64,000 bases of DNA from Nectonema munidae (Eukaryota; Nematomorpha; Nectonematoida; Nectonematidae), in assembly GCA_030549495.1 (NCBI GenBank), contig JAUIRK010000819.1, positions 176,501-240,500 of the forward strand. The letters are read 5' to 3'. The notes under the pieces were generated by a model, which saw only the letters and a list, made by a program, of their open reading frames with translations, was not told the origin of the DNA and did no database searches. Both the position numbers and the translations under genes were made by a program. Numbering within the stretch: the stretch's first letter is position 1; each line of letters starts with the position of its first letter. This document shows positions 44,001 through 55,799 of the stretch, one piece after another.

Positions 44001-44538
44001 CTTAAAAAAAAAATAACTAAAAATTATTGATTTAAACGTTGTTTTAGTGTAGTTGAGACAAATGGGCTTTCATTCATTGCATTCAAAAAACGCTTTACAA
44101 ATTTGTAAACATTTGTCATGCAAAATATCAGAGCATTTTGAGTTGTTAACTGATACCTCGTTCTATGAAGCTGCCAGATGTTCAAGTTTTGCGGTATTTC
44201 TTTCAGGAAATAATCTCAAAAAAAGATTTTGAAAAATCTAGTTCCAAAGAGGATTAATCTTCACCAAATTTAGCTCTTAATTTCACGTATTAATTTTTCA
44301 AATTCATATTTTTCGTGCTTCTCTAATGCCTAAATCTGGCCTGCTATTGCACTCTACCTACAGTATTCACATATGAAAGAAATCAAAGAAAATACTTTTT
44401 ATTGGATAACATAATCAATCATACTATAGAGCCATGTAATAGTAGTCATTTATAAGATGAGCAAAAAAAGTGTTTATTTCATAACTTCGTCAGATGGAAA
44501 ACGTTATTATAAATAGGAAAAAGTATCTTCAAGCTCAA

Positions 44539-44739
44539 CTATAATATAATAGTCGCAAACTCATATGACCACATCTCCAAATATTGATGGATCACTGTTA
44601 GCACATCATCCTTCAAGGAAGGGAACATTTCTTTTAACTTGGTTAAAGACCTTTGTTTACGCGCATAACATTTTCTTTGAATAAATTGACTTCTCTCACT
44701 ATCTGATAATACTTGTTCAAACAATTTATATTTTGCACT
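44539..44739 (-). CDS. Candidate small exon or fragment with a CUE-like segment
   Basis: On the minus strand an acceptor-like ttataatag precedes base 44739. The frame reads SAKYKLFEQVLSDSERSQF, then TKLKEMFPSLKDDVLTVIHQ and YLEMW, to a stop. The LKEMFP...L...VI..YL pattern resembles a CUE ubiquitin-binding helix bundle, but on one short segment this is weak. It sits inside TMEM26 intron 3, same strand. It could be an alternative terminal exon, a transposon-captured fragment, or chance. Confidence 0.3.
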   Translation of the reverse strand, partial: SAKYKLFEQVLSDSERSQFIQRKCYARKQRSLTKLKEMFPSLKDDVLTVIHQYLEMWSYEFATIIL

Positions 44740-45002
44740 CTATTATAATGATTTTGAAATTGTAAATCCAATTGGGCAGCATCGTAAAAAACACAAAATT
44801 TCGCAAAAACTTCTATACAGCGAGTGAATTAAAAATTGTGAAAAACGGTCTAAACATATTTGTAGTCCTTTTTGGTTTCACCCTTTTCAAAAGAAGCCTT
44901 TTTACGGGAGTGACTTTTTAGTTAAATCCAGTTAAATCCTTCTTTTTAATCATGTAGGTAAGTATTAACAAAAAATTCGTTTATTAGTTAATTAATTATT
45001 AT

Positions 45003-47417
45003 TTAACCCTTTCAGCACCATAAGGTTTGGAAAATAGTTTTTTACTCATTGATACTATTTTAGTCTTTTGAAACAACTGAAAAAAGTTTTTATAAACAAT
45101 TTTTATTCATAAAAAGTTTCATGGACAAAAAAAATTTTGTGACACATATGTCACAATAGTAAACTTAGGAAAATTTTTCAAAAACTTTTTGTTTATATAT
45201 CTTTATATATTATGTGATAATCTAAAATTTTATTTAAAAAGTATACACACAGTTATAAATGAAAATTTTTAAAGCAATTTCTTTTTTTAGTGAAACACAA
45301 ATAAACTTCACATTTACTTTTTTTCTTGAGCATAAAAAACATCAGTCTTTTTAGCTGTTTGTTGATCTCGTGTTCAGGCGTATTTGGCTGTAAATTTGAA
45401 GAAAGCCTTTTAAAAGAAGTAACTTGAGAAGCTCTTTGTCTTGAAGAATAATTATTTATTAAAGATTTAGCAATAATTGAAGTAAACTTCAGCAAGCTTA
45501 CTACATTTGAATCTTTTTTATTCAAACAAAAATATATCACATGTGAATTGCTTATACAAATTGAAAGTAAGTCAAAAAAAATCTTGCAGTAATATTTTTT
45601 GAAAATCTTCTATCACAAGAATAATAAGAAAGTCTTTGATCCATTAAATCTACACCACCCATATGTTTATTGTATTTTAAAACAATTTCAGAAGAAATGA
45701 TTGAAACTTTTTTAGCCGAACCTTTAATTTTTCTTTGAATCGTTTCCAAATTTTTGCTATCTAAAAAATTAGAAATCAAAAAGACGCTACGTTCATCCTT
45801 CCATTTTACACAAGAAAGACCAGAAGAATAAAAGGCTTGGTGTTCCCCTCTTTTAATTTCTTTATCAGGTTTGAAGTTTGGCAAATTTTTACGATTTGAA
45901 CGTATAGTACCACATACTAAAACATTCTTTGATAATAGACTGTCTGCCAACTCTACAGAACTAAAAAAAGTTGTCGTAAAATACCCAACAGCCTTTATTT
46001 TCAATATTAGAAGTCAACTTTTTCACCCAATATGCCCACAAGTTTTCTTTTCTATCTTCACATTTTCCAGTATAGAGATCAAACTGGTACAGATATCCAT
46101 CTTCAGATGCACACCTGCAAAACAATTTAAAACCCCATTTGACTGGTTTATTCTTTATGTATTGTTTGCATGGATTCTGACCTTTAAATTTTATCATATG
46201 CTCGTCTACAGCTTGATAAAGAGATGGAAAGCGAGAACTTTGAAATATCGGGCGTATTTTGTAGGCTTTATCATAATTTGCATCTGATCTCAACAAGCAT
46301 TTATTATTGTCATTGAAATAAAGGGATGCTATGAAAGGAACTCCAAAATCTTTTTCTGTAGACCAATACAAAGAATAAGGCGGAAGTTTGGGGTACCCCA
46401 TTATAATATTTATTCCGAGAAACGCGCTCATTTCCTCTTTACTTGTTATAAAAGGACATCCTTTTTGCTCCATATAAAGAGTTGATTGTTCCAAAATTAA
46501 ATCTAATATTTTACTATAATTAGAAACTTTATAAAACACTGTAATTGGACTTATTTTTTCGTTGTCACAAAAATTTAAATTCGGCATACCATAAGGAAAA
46601 TTGCTTTTTATTTCAGCTTTATTTACTTCTCCCTTTTTAGTCCATTTATATGTTTTTTTATTAATCTTTTGTGTATCTTCACTGTGAAATACTTTACTTG
46701 ACGAAGATAAAGAATCTTCTATATAAACTTTGCCAATATATTCATTATTTTCCTCTTCTAAAAAATTTAAATCTTCTTGGTCTAGTTCATCATTATAATC
46801 GGTTGAATCACATTCACTGTTATCAGCATTCAACAAATATTCAATGGAATCACCCGTAAAATAGAATAATCTTTTTCTCAATTCCGGCATTTAAAAACTT
46901 CTTATAAAACAAACTAAAAATAAACAAATTTAAAAAAAGTAAAAAATTGATAAAAAATTAAAAAATAAATCAAAAAACATATCAAAAAAGTCTTTTATTT
47001 ATTGAAAATTAATATAATCAAAGGAAATAAACAAATAAAATAAGATATAAAATATGTCCAAAGACAACTACGGTGACATATATGTCACAATAAATCAGTC
47101 ATAAAAATAAGATAGTTTTTTTTAATAATTTTTATATAAAATAAATACTTTACTAAAACAAACAATTATTTATTTATTTTATATTCCTAAATGGCAAATT
47201 TTTTTAAGTTTATAAATTAATTTTTTTATTCAAAGTTCTAAACTTTTCTTCAAAAATTTTTATCCCAAAACTTTTTAAGTTTGAAACAAAAATGACTTTT
47301 TCTGGATAAGAAATGGTTCTATTTTTTATTTTTATTTATATATATTTATTTAACTATTCAAATTTGTACTTTTTTTGCTAAATAAAGTGATGTGATATAT
47401 ATGTCCTATAGCGCTCA
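45003..47417 (-). mobile_element. piggyBac-like transposon, nearly full length
   Basis: The left end is TTAA (45003-45006) then CCCTTTCAGCACCATAAGG. The right end, read inward from about 47417, is GAGCGCTATAGGACATATAT, matching the left terminus after loss of the outermost bases and the TTAA. Perfect dyads TTGTGACACATATGTCACAA (45137-45156) and GTGACATATATGTCAC (47073-47088) flank the coding region. A degenerate copy (47391-47406) sits near the right terminus, where a restored terminus would place it about 16-17 nt in. It lies in intron 3 of TMEM26 in the same orientation as the host gene. Confidence 0.85.
45253..46890 (-). pseudogene. piggyBac transposase with two frameshifts
   Basis: Frame 1 (46890-45961): acidic N-terminus MPELRKRLFYFTGDSIEYLL, domain blocks GINIIMGYPKLPPYSLYWST and the first catalytic Asp in YQAVDEHMIKFKG, ending WVFYDNFF with the second catalytic Asp. 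Frame 2 (46004-45552): continues after the shift with the third Asp in NKHMGGVDLMDQRLSYYSCD and ARFF. A change in a T-run near 45580 moves to frame 3 (45540-45253), which ends with a short cysteine-containing tail KCEVYLCFTKKRNCFKNFH. All three Asp residues survive, and only two small indels and few other lesions are visible, so decay is recent. The C-terminal cysteine-rich domain looks shortened compared with the element at 15581. Confidence 0.9.
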
Positions 47418-47635
47418 CAAAAACGACGCATAACAAAAATTCTTTTACAGAAACCCCTTTTAACAAATCATTATCCACGTCCATTGACTACTCAACTAAT
47501 AAAATCGTGATTCAAAAGATTCAATCAAGTGGATTCATTCAACGCGAAAAGCGTGGATTTAGCCAAAAAGTCAGTTTTTTTTAAGTAAGCTCTTTTATCG
47601 CGTGGAGTTATAACAGTTAAACAAAGAGAACTTAC

Positions 47636-47950
47636 AATTTTAGAAATGGCAATATACTTCTTTTTTTTAAAGAATTTTGAAGGCAGAACCATAAATACGA
47701 ATTGAAACAAACTCCACGTCCAAACAGAGAGGATGAGACAACAAAGCCAATACTGCGACTTCACTCTCTCCTCCTTGAAGATGTCCAAGAACTCGATGGT
47801 GTCGGCGGACCAGCCGATGTACATGATTAAAATTTCTGAGAGTTCTTCTCGCGAAATATCTCCCCTAGGCTCTAGCCACTTTGTGATGATCAGGTTGAAA
47901 ACGAATAATTGCTGCAGAAACAGGGTCCAGTGTTCACGATTTACTTTCAC
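47636..47950 (-). CDS. TMEM26: TMEM26, coding exon 3
   Basis: An acceptor (caaaaatccttag) precedes base 47950 and a consensus donor gtaagt follows base 47636. There are 105 codons, phase 0 at both ends. It reads VKVNREHWTLFLQQLFVFNL, then IITKWLEPRGDISREELSEI and LIMYIGWSADTIEFLDIF, then LILSVWTWSLFQFVFMV. This matches the most conserved TMEM26 region ([50 protein letters not shown] in the human protein). Two or three membrane segments. Because the frame begins with GTG it can look like an independent ORF; the splice phase shows it is internal. Confidence 0.93.
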
Positions 47951-48282
47951 CTAAGGATTTTTGAAAACGGGATAAAAATTTGCTATCACAATTGCCTATC
48001 TATGTTTTAGGATGCGCATTTGAAATACTTTTTCTCTTTTTGGCTAAACCGTGGACAGAGAAAAATATAGCGGAGGTTAAAAAAAACAAGGTTTCAAAAT
48101 TTCTATTCCTATTATATCCCATCCCTGTATATAAAAATTCCTTTCATCCCTTATCTATCTAGAAAAGTCTCTGGAATGTGTTAAGATTAGTGTACTTTTA
48201 CAAAATTACAGTTATTTTACATAAAAGTTTTCTAATTATAAAATTATAATCTTATAGAAATATTATTAATATGCAAAATTGG

Positions 48283-48440
48283 TACTCGTATACACTTAGC
48301 AGAGAGATATTTGGACAAAAGACTTTTGTCAGAAAGCCATTTGGGAGAATACACGTTTGGCAGAAGGGACATTTGACAGAATGCATATTTGGTGGAAGGG
48401 CAAACAAAACTTTTACCAAATACACGTTTAGCAAATATTT
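48283..48440. repeat. Degenerate array of about 20-bp units (ttTGGcAGAA..gGACAt)
   Basis: Successive phrases atttggacaaaag, gccatttgggagaatacac, gtttggcagaagggac, atttgacagaatgca, tatttggtggaaggg, tttagcaaatggaca share one degenerate unit. Similar short arrays occur at 23505-23550, 49750-49800 and 62220-62285. It lies in TMEM26 intron 2. Confidence 0.6.
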
Positions 48441-48700
48441 TAGCAAATGGACATTATTTCTACAAAAATGTAAATACAATTTGGAATATTTCCAAACTTG
48501 TGCAACCAATAAAAAATGTTGTTTTGATGTTAAAACCGTAAAACTCATAGCTATCATATTTTTTGATAAACTTTTTGTCTACAAAATTTATTACTAAAAA
48601 ATTGATAAAAAATAAAGTAAGACATAAATTTTTAAATTTTCAAATATTGTCAACAATTACTTTCATGATTTCTATTTTATTATACTCCCTTTTTTTGTTT

Positions 48701-48916
48701 CTGAGTGCTCTTTTTCAGTAGAAACTAAACGTAATTCAGAATGGTGAGACTTCTGCGGATGATTGTATGTTTTTAAAATCTTTACTGTTCATGATGATTT
48801 TAATGATGAACTCTAGATGATTATCATATGAATTGATGATCCCTGTTGAGTGCTCTTTTTTCAGCTTAGATAACTAAACGGAAAACTGATGATGGTGATG
48901 CTTCCGAGGATGATTT
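48701..48916. repeat. Imperfect duplication preceding the GAT array
   Basis: gtgctctttttcag...actaaacg...gcttccgaggatga is present at about 48706-48760 and again at 48850-48912. The GAT array grew from the second copy, whose end is rich in gatgatg. Confidence 0.6.
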
Positions 48917-49491
<575 letters not shown>

Positions 49492-49501
49492 AAGTTCTTA
49501 C

Positions 49502-49646
49502 CGAAATGCTTCCAATAGAAAGATTTTCCTCTACTGTATTTTTGTTAAACTTTTTAGAAAGGGTGTATTGAACACTTTTATCTAATTCCAAAATCCACAT
49601 CGATGGTATGACAGATAACAGGTAACATAAGATGTTCCAAGAAACT
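49502..49646 (-). CDS. TMEM26: TMEM26, coding exon 2
   Basis: An acceptor (atttatttttttag) precedes base 49646 and a consensus donor gtaaga follows base 49502. The first base completes a Gln codon with exon 1 (CA plus A), and the remainder is 48 codons ending in phase 0. It reads VSWNILCYLLSVIPSMWILE, then LDKSVQYTLSKKFNKNTVEE. The IPSMWILEL core corresponds to the family motif LISIVPSLWLLEL, one membrane segment and the start of the variable hydrophilic loop. The donor is followed within 10 nt by the ATC array. Confidence 0.92.
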
Positions 49647-50399
49647 CTAAAAAAATAAATTATACACGTATTCCAATTATAATTGTGCATACGAGGTATG
49701 CTTTAGTTTTCAAAATTGTAAGTTTTCTTGCATTCGATCATCTTCACTATTTGGACATTCTGTGAAAGACCAATCATTTGTCCGAACACACTTTGAGAAT
49801 TTAAGAAGTTCTCTTGATCAATTAAGCGTAAGACAGAGTAAACTAGCAAAATTGTCTAAATTGGTTTTGGAAATACAAGTTGAAAGTTATGAGTCTTCAA
49901 TATCTTAAACCCGCCTTTCGCACATTATTTGGTTATTGATAATGATCAAATGCAAAAAAAATTACAGTGTTTGATACAGATGGTGTACAATTAAAGTTTG
50001 AGTCAATCATATATATAAATTTGTACTAATCTTTTTATGATTACAAATACCTTTTTTTGATAAAACCTACAGGCAATTATTTAACATGTTTAGTTTCTTT
50101 ATTTCTTGAGTTGATATCTAAGGGGCACAAATGAATGAAATTTTAGAGGCGAAATCCTAAGTTTTTCGGTGTTAATTTTTACGAAAAATACTTTTAATTC
50201 GGCACTTCTTAAATTGCGAAAAATTTGTTTTGGATTTAAATCTGAATTCCCAAAAATGAAAATAATTTATAAAAAAATTATTAAATATAAAAGTTGAAAA
50301 CATTTATTAATAATTTTTGGAGCTGTTTCTTTTAAATAGAAAAAAGGTAAAATAGCAAAAATAAAATATAAAAAGTCATTAGCAAATAAAAAATTTCAA

Positions 50400-50580
50400 C
50401 AAAGAATCCGTTATTAGGCTTTGTCCTGGATCGAATCCAATACCTTGTGGTGTCGAAGCAAAGTATGAAACCTATCTTAAGCACGCCCCAGCTTAACAAA
50501 ATTTTTTTCATTTAGTGTAACTCGTTATGGCTATCGGAGGCAAAGTATGATTTAATAAAGGTAAAACACGCCCCAAATCC
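50400..50580 (-). mobile_element. tRNA-derived SINE fragments (two, minus strand)
   Basis: The reverse complement of 50400-50490 reads ggggcgtgcttaag..., caaggtattggattcgatcc, aggacaaagcc, matching the head and B-box part of the 20526 family. A second head-only piece (ggggcgtgttttacc, catactttgcctccgatagcc) is at about 50510-50572. Confidence 0.6.
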
Positions 50581-53394
50581 TTTATGGCTTCGACTGCACA
50601 AATCCGATTTGAGCCAGAAGTGAAGATGTAATGATTATATAACTTAGATTAATGAAAGAGATTCGTATTGATTTAGAAACTAGAGATGAAAGAAAGAACA
50701 ATGGTAAAAATGAGAGATAACTTATAGGTTTCGCAAAATAAATGCTCGGCACTAGGAAAGCGTATTTCCTAAATATTGATTGCCCAAATTATTCAGCATT
50801 GAGAAAACTCTGCCCAACTTGTATGGATATGCGTTATTATATTATTTCATTCTCATGAATGTGGAAGCCAAGGCACGCAATTCAACCCACTTATCATTCA
50901 TTCAAGCTTCGGACTATGAAGATCAATAATTAATGTGATTATTGGCATGGATATTGAAACAATGCTTTTTTGTATTTTTGTCTCTCATAGGTAAACATTC
51001 CAAATATAATAAAAATTATATGTAATTTGTCATACTTTTAAATTCTGTTGTAATTATTTTATGTTTTCAAAACGTGTTTTTTACTCGTATTTCTCAATTG
51101 AAATGGGTTTTTTCGAAATCATCCGCCATTTTTCTTTCCAATAACATGAAACTGAAAATTATGAATACAGCTAAAATCCCTTATAACCTTCAAAAGTCAT
51201 TCCATATTATAGAAAAATATGATTTTTTAGAAGCATAAATTTGATCTTATTTTTGAAATAAACCTCTTGCACACAAATAATCTTTTTCAGATTCAACTCT
51301 CCTAGTTCTTATAAAAAAGTAAAAAAAGTGAAAAATAAAGATTTTTAAAGCTATAATGAAATTTAATATTACACGGTACCAATAACCTACATATACTTTG
51401 CATTTTTTAATGAAGTTTATGCATTCTATTTTATATTTTTGCTTGGCATTCCAAAATACTAATTTTTTAATAATTGAATTGCAAGAAACAAAAAAATAAA
51501 ACATTTTTATTTGTACAAAAATTGTTAAAATTTGTGAGTTATATGTTTGTTCATGAAACATATAATTTAAAATATATCAATTAAAATTCTTTGAAAATTC
51601 AAAATTTTGAATAAAATAAAAAAAAAAATTCTCAATCAAAAGAGAATATACTCTTTGATAATATCAAAAAAACACATATGCTTGATGAATTAAGAACTGG
51701 ATTTTTAATTAATTTCGTTGAAAAGTTGGCGAACTTTTTTGTTTTTAGGACACCACCATAATTTGATGAGTGAAGTTGCAATTTCCTCTTTCAATTAGGC
51801 AGTCAAATATTAGTTAATTATTATTTCACTTGTTAGTTCAGTTTGTTAGTTTTCTGTGGAGATGTTGGAAAAGGGAATACAAAGAAATGGGGTGGTGTTC
51901 TTAAAGCGAGATAGCACCAACGTTTTAAAATACGTGTTGTAGAGCATAGCTTGTGAACAGCCTTATCGCCCGGCTAGTAATACAGGAGGTCAACTAAAAC
52001 TGATTTTAATGGGGAAATCTCCACTATTAGAAAGCGCATAAACCTGTATATTTATTCGAGGGGGTGGGGCATAATGACCACTTTATCGAGCAATTATTTA
52101 TCGGGAGACTGACAGATATTAATTATTCCCTTATTAATTAATTATTATTTATATTAATTAATTATTTATTGGGAGACTAAAAGAATAAACGCTATTCTAT
52201 TCAAAAAGAATAGAGTTTCGTCGACAAGCAAGATTTTGTTGGCAACTTAATTATTTAGTAACGTGTGAGTTAATAATAAGTAAATCTTATTTTGTTGTGA
52301 CATTGAAATCATCGTGTAAAACATATTTTCTTCTAAGAAAAACATCAAAAATCCTGAAAAAAAACAGATCGAGTGATTCTCGAATCCAAAAAACATTCTC
52401 GGAATACAAAACAGTAATGTACAAGTAGATATTGGGAAATTGTGGAAAAAAAATTAGAAATGTCACGAATCACAATAACTTTGATTAATTTTTACTTTTG
52501 AATTTTGTTTATAGATTTTTTAATTTAGAAATGTTCAATAATTAAGGTCATTTTAAACTTGTGGCCGAGTAAAGATACTTAATATCCAAATTTGGTGCAT
52601 TATAGAAAAATACTGGACATTCGTGGTCTAAACAATTTTGAACCACTACTAAGCCAATTTTATACCAGCGTTGTGACAAAACCCTCAAATACTAGTTAAA
52701 TCAAACTCACTGAAAAAAAAATAAGTTTTTTACTAGTTGAATAGTAAAGAAACTAGTAAGGTAAATTTTTACTAAATATAAAGTTTCATTACTATCCAAA
52801 AAAGGTAAAAGGTAGTATTGTTAATTAGATAGTAAAATATCGATTTACTATTTAGTTAAATGAGTACCAAAATAGGGAATTGAAAATATAATTTTTTTTC
52901 CAGTAGCATTTTAAAAATCTTAATGCAGATAATGTGTACTATATTTTGATAAAAAAAATTAACTCACAATGTCCAATGACTATTTATTAATTTAAATAAA
53001 AAAAAATTACAATAAGTTTTAACTATATTGGGCTTAATGATTCTTCATTTAAAATTTAGATCTAAAATTTTTTTATTCTAAGATATAATAAAAAAGCCTT
53101 GAAAGTAGTAAAAATTAATATTTATTTGTAGCAAGTTAAAGATTTTTGCAAGAAAACTCACGATTAGAAGCGCTGAAAGTAGTAAAATATACTGTATATT
53201 TGTTTGAAAAATAACATAAAAATCAAATGATTACTATTACAGGTATTGAAAAACTTTTTGAGATAAAAATGTGGTCAATTTACTACCATACCATAAATTA
53301 AGTTAAGGTAATCAAATTAGCATTAATTATATTAAGTAGTAAAATTACGAATAGTACTGTCACCACTTTATATAGTTGCAGCCAGTGGGGTATC

Positions 53395-53640
53395 CAAGAA
53401 ATTATTTTAAGAGGGGGCGGGGGGCTCTAAAAATAATGATGATATAACTAGATGGCTATTAATAAAGTTGAACTTTTAAAAGGATAATGACTTTGTAATA
53501 TATTTATTTTTAAAAAAATAACTATTTCAAATAAACTTGAAGGGAAGCAAGTAAATTCTTTTTAGAAATGGGGAAGGGCTATGGTGCAATGCTCCACCCT
53601 CCTCCCCTTAATTTCGACGCTGTTAGAAACTATTCCATTT
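53395..53640. repeat. Dispersed repeat with G-run start, copy B
   Basis: gagggggcggggggctctaaaaataatgatg to ccctcctccccttaatttcg, related to 14090-14580. It lies within TMEM26 intron 1, less than 100 bp from the exon 1 donor. Confidence 0.5.
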
Positions 53641-53712
53641 TTTGAGTGGTGGAAAAGTGAAGCTTTCTACTCCGTCATGATAAGAATTGAAAAGAGAAAA
53701 AGTTGTCATTAC

Positions 53713-53915
53713 TGTCTCGATGTTTCCAACTTGAAATTTATCTGCAGATAAAAAATGGCGCCTTCACACGAAATAGGCCAAAGTGTTATGACGAGAAGCC
53801 AGTAGATGGCGCGACCTTTAACTTCCACTGCCTTCCAAATGACGAGGAGGGAGTGACAGATTTGAAGAATTCTTGCCGTCAGAAGCGCAATATTTTCTAT
53901 CCCCATTTTCTTCAT
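53713..53915 (-). CDS. TMEM26: TMEM26, coding exon 1 (N-terminus)
   Basis: The start is assigned at ATG 53915 (MKKMGIENIALLTARILQIC), with a second Met three codons on. It continues HSLLVIWKAVEVKGRAIYWL and LVITLWPISCEGAIFYLQIN. This parallels the human N-terminus [40 protein letters not shown]. The first two membrane segments are visible. The donor gtaatg after base 53713 leaves CA, completed to Gln by exon 2. The frame is open a few codons upstream of the ATG, so a further upstream start cannot be excluded. Confidence 0.9.
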
Positions 53916-55799
53916 GAGTACCAACTTCTTTCTTGTCTTTCGCAAACTTGAAAAACTGCAAAAATCGAACTAAATTTTTTTGTAAATTTCAAATTATGAT
54001 AGAGACACACACACACACATACCACTGCCCCATGCAACAAAACCCAAATAATTGTTTGCGTCTAACAAAAACTGTCAATCAAAATCAAAAGACTACAAAA
54101 ATTTTACTTTATTACCTTTTTTCAGATTTGGCCAAAAAATTAGCTTGGTTAGAATTCGTTATAGTGGTTGGAACAACTACACGATTATTTTCATATTTTT
54201 AATGATTTTAAATAACAAAATACATGACACAAAAAGAAAATAATAATAATAATAATAAAAAACTATACACGATGTTAAAATATTGAATAATTTAGAATGA
54301 GTGAAAGTACGACTTAATTAAAATCAGTGATGTTATAAAAAAAAAAAAAAAAAGATTAGTGATATCGTGAGGGAAACCCTTGAGCTTTTTTCACTCCAAC
54401 AAAGAAAAATTCAAATGTAAATCCTTCTAATTCACCTTTTGCACATTCTTTTTCCGTTATTTTACACATTATTAAATTTTATTCTTCATTATTTTGTGAA
54501 AAGAAAAAGATGATCCATTTTATGAAGGAGAGAAAGCACGCTTAAATGACAAATGCAATTTCATATACACAATTCCATTAATAAACAAGTATTATATATC
54601 TTTATAAATTCAAAACCAGGGTATATTATAAAGTATGAATAAACATGTATAAAAAATAAATTTTGGCAATTTATTCATAGCAAAATGATGTTAAAAATAT
54701 GAAAACATAGGTAATTAGTGAATAATACAGCTGACGTATTCTCTGAAGACTTTTAGCAAAATTGGAAAAAATTTTAATAGATTTCGCCCCCAATAATCTT
54801 TTCGATCAAAAAAATCCCCATCAATAAAATTGATGTTATTTTATCAGTGATGAAATAAAAAAAAAGCTTCTTCACCACTAATAAGGTAACATTCTAAAAC
54901 TCCACATCAAAAATTTAAGTAAAATATTTAACAGAAAAATTATTCTTTAAATGTATGCATTATTAAAAAAAGTTCTTGTTTTATGGCAATTTGAGTAGAC
55001 CCTCTACAACGTTTCGTCTTTATTTTTATCACAACGTCAAAAAACCAATCGTGCTGTTGTCTCCAATCTATAATATATGACTCAAAAACTACACAGTAAA
55101 ATTTCTATTTTAGTTAATATACTTTGAAATAATAGAAATAAGTCGCGATCACATATATCAATTAGATTTTGTGGAAACGGGTATTTCGGTGTTTTTGGCG
55201 TAAATTCCGACATCTTCAACGTAAAAATGCAATGTTAAGTGATATCATGATATTTATGATATTGGACTAAAGTTCTTAATTTTTCTCCAGGATATGAAGT
55301 TTGGGGAAAATTAATTGAATGACTTAATTGAACATTTTGAGTAAAAAGATTTGTGATTAAGAAGATTTTTACCGTTATGGAGTTTTGAAGAAAAAACAAA
55401 AAATAATCGATCTATATTCTCCAGAGATCATCAAAAGATAAAATGGCTGCTTGAAAACATCGCTGCAAAGCGTTTAAAAAATCCAACTGTGTTCCTTTAA
55501 TTGATTTGTGTGGATGGACTGAAGAAGTACACTAGATAAACATTCTACAAAGCATGTTGCTATCAAATTAAAGCTCGCTTTTTTACATTAAAGAGAGTTG
55601 TATGTAACAAGTGTCAAGCAATGTATATGCGGCCAGCTACATGATAATGAAAAATAATTAGGTTTTTTTTAAATAATACATAACGTTTTTTTAAATGTTT
55701 TGGGACAAAATTTTTTTATAAAAAAATACAAAAATGGCCAAAGATGCAAAATATAGAATTGATTGTAAAATTGTATTGAGTGTTTCATTTTTTGATGTG
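53916..55799. other. 5' flank of TMEM26, no other gene seen
   Basis: AT-rich. A CA microsatellite at 54006-54020 and an AAT tract at 54240-54258. Plus frames at 53933-54243 have no motif. No clear TATA or CCAAT element next to exon 1. Confidence 0.4.

Larger units (their letters stand above)
44001..47635 (-). other. TMEM26 intron 3 (3.6 kb)
   Basis: Begins gtaagt (47635-47630) and ends ttttttaag (44001). It contains the piggyBac element at 45003-47417 and a candidate small exon at 44539-44739. Confidence 0.85.
49647..53712 (-). other. TMEM26 intron 1 (4.1 kb)
   Basis: Begins gtaatg (53712) and ends ttttttag (49647). It holds minus-strand SINE pieces (50400-50580), repeat 53395-53640 and AT-rich sequence. 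A tract at 52700-52900 rich in agtaaa/tttact alternations forms weak inverted repeats. A minus frame at 51247-51561 is not recognised. Confidence 0.75.

Noticed and set aside
45871-46287. 138-codon plus-strand ORF
   Set aside because: Antisense to the piggyBac transposase, which carries the catalytic residues.
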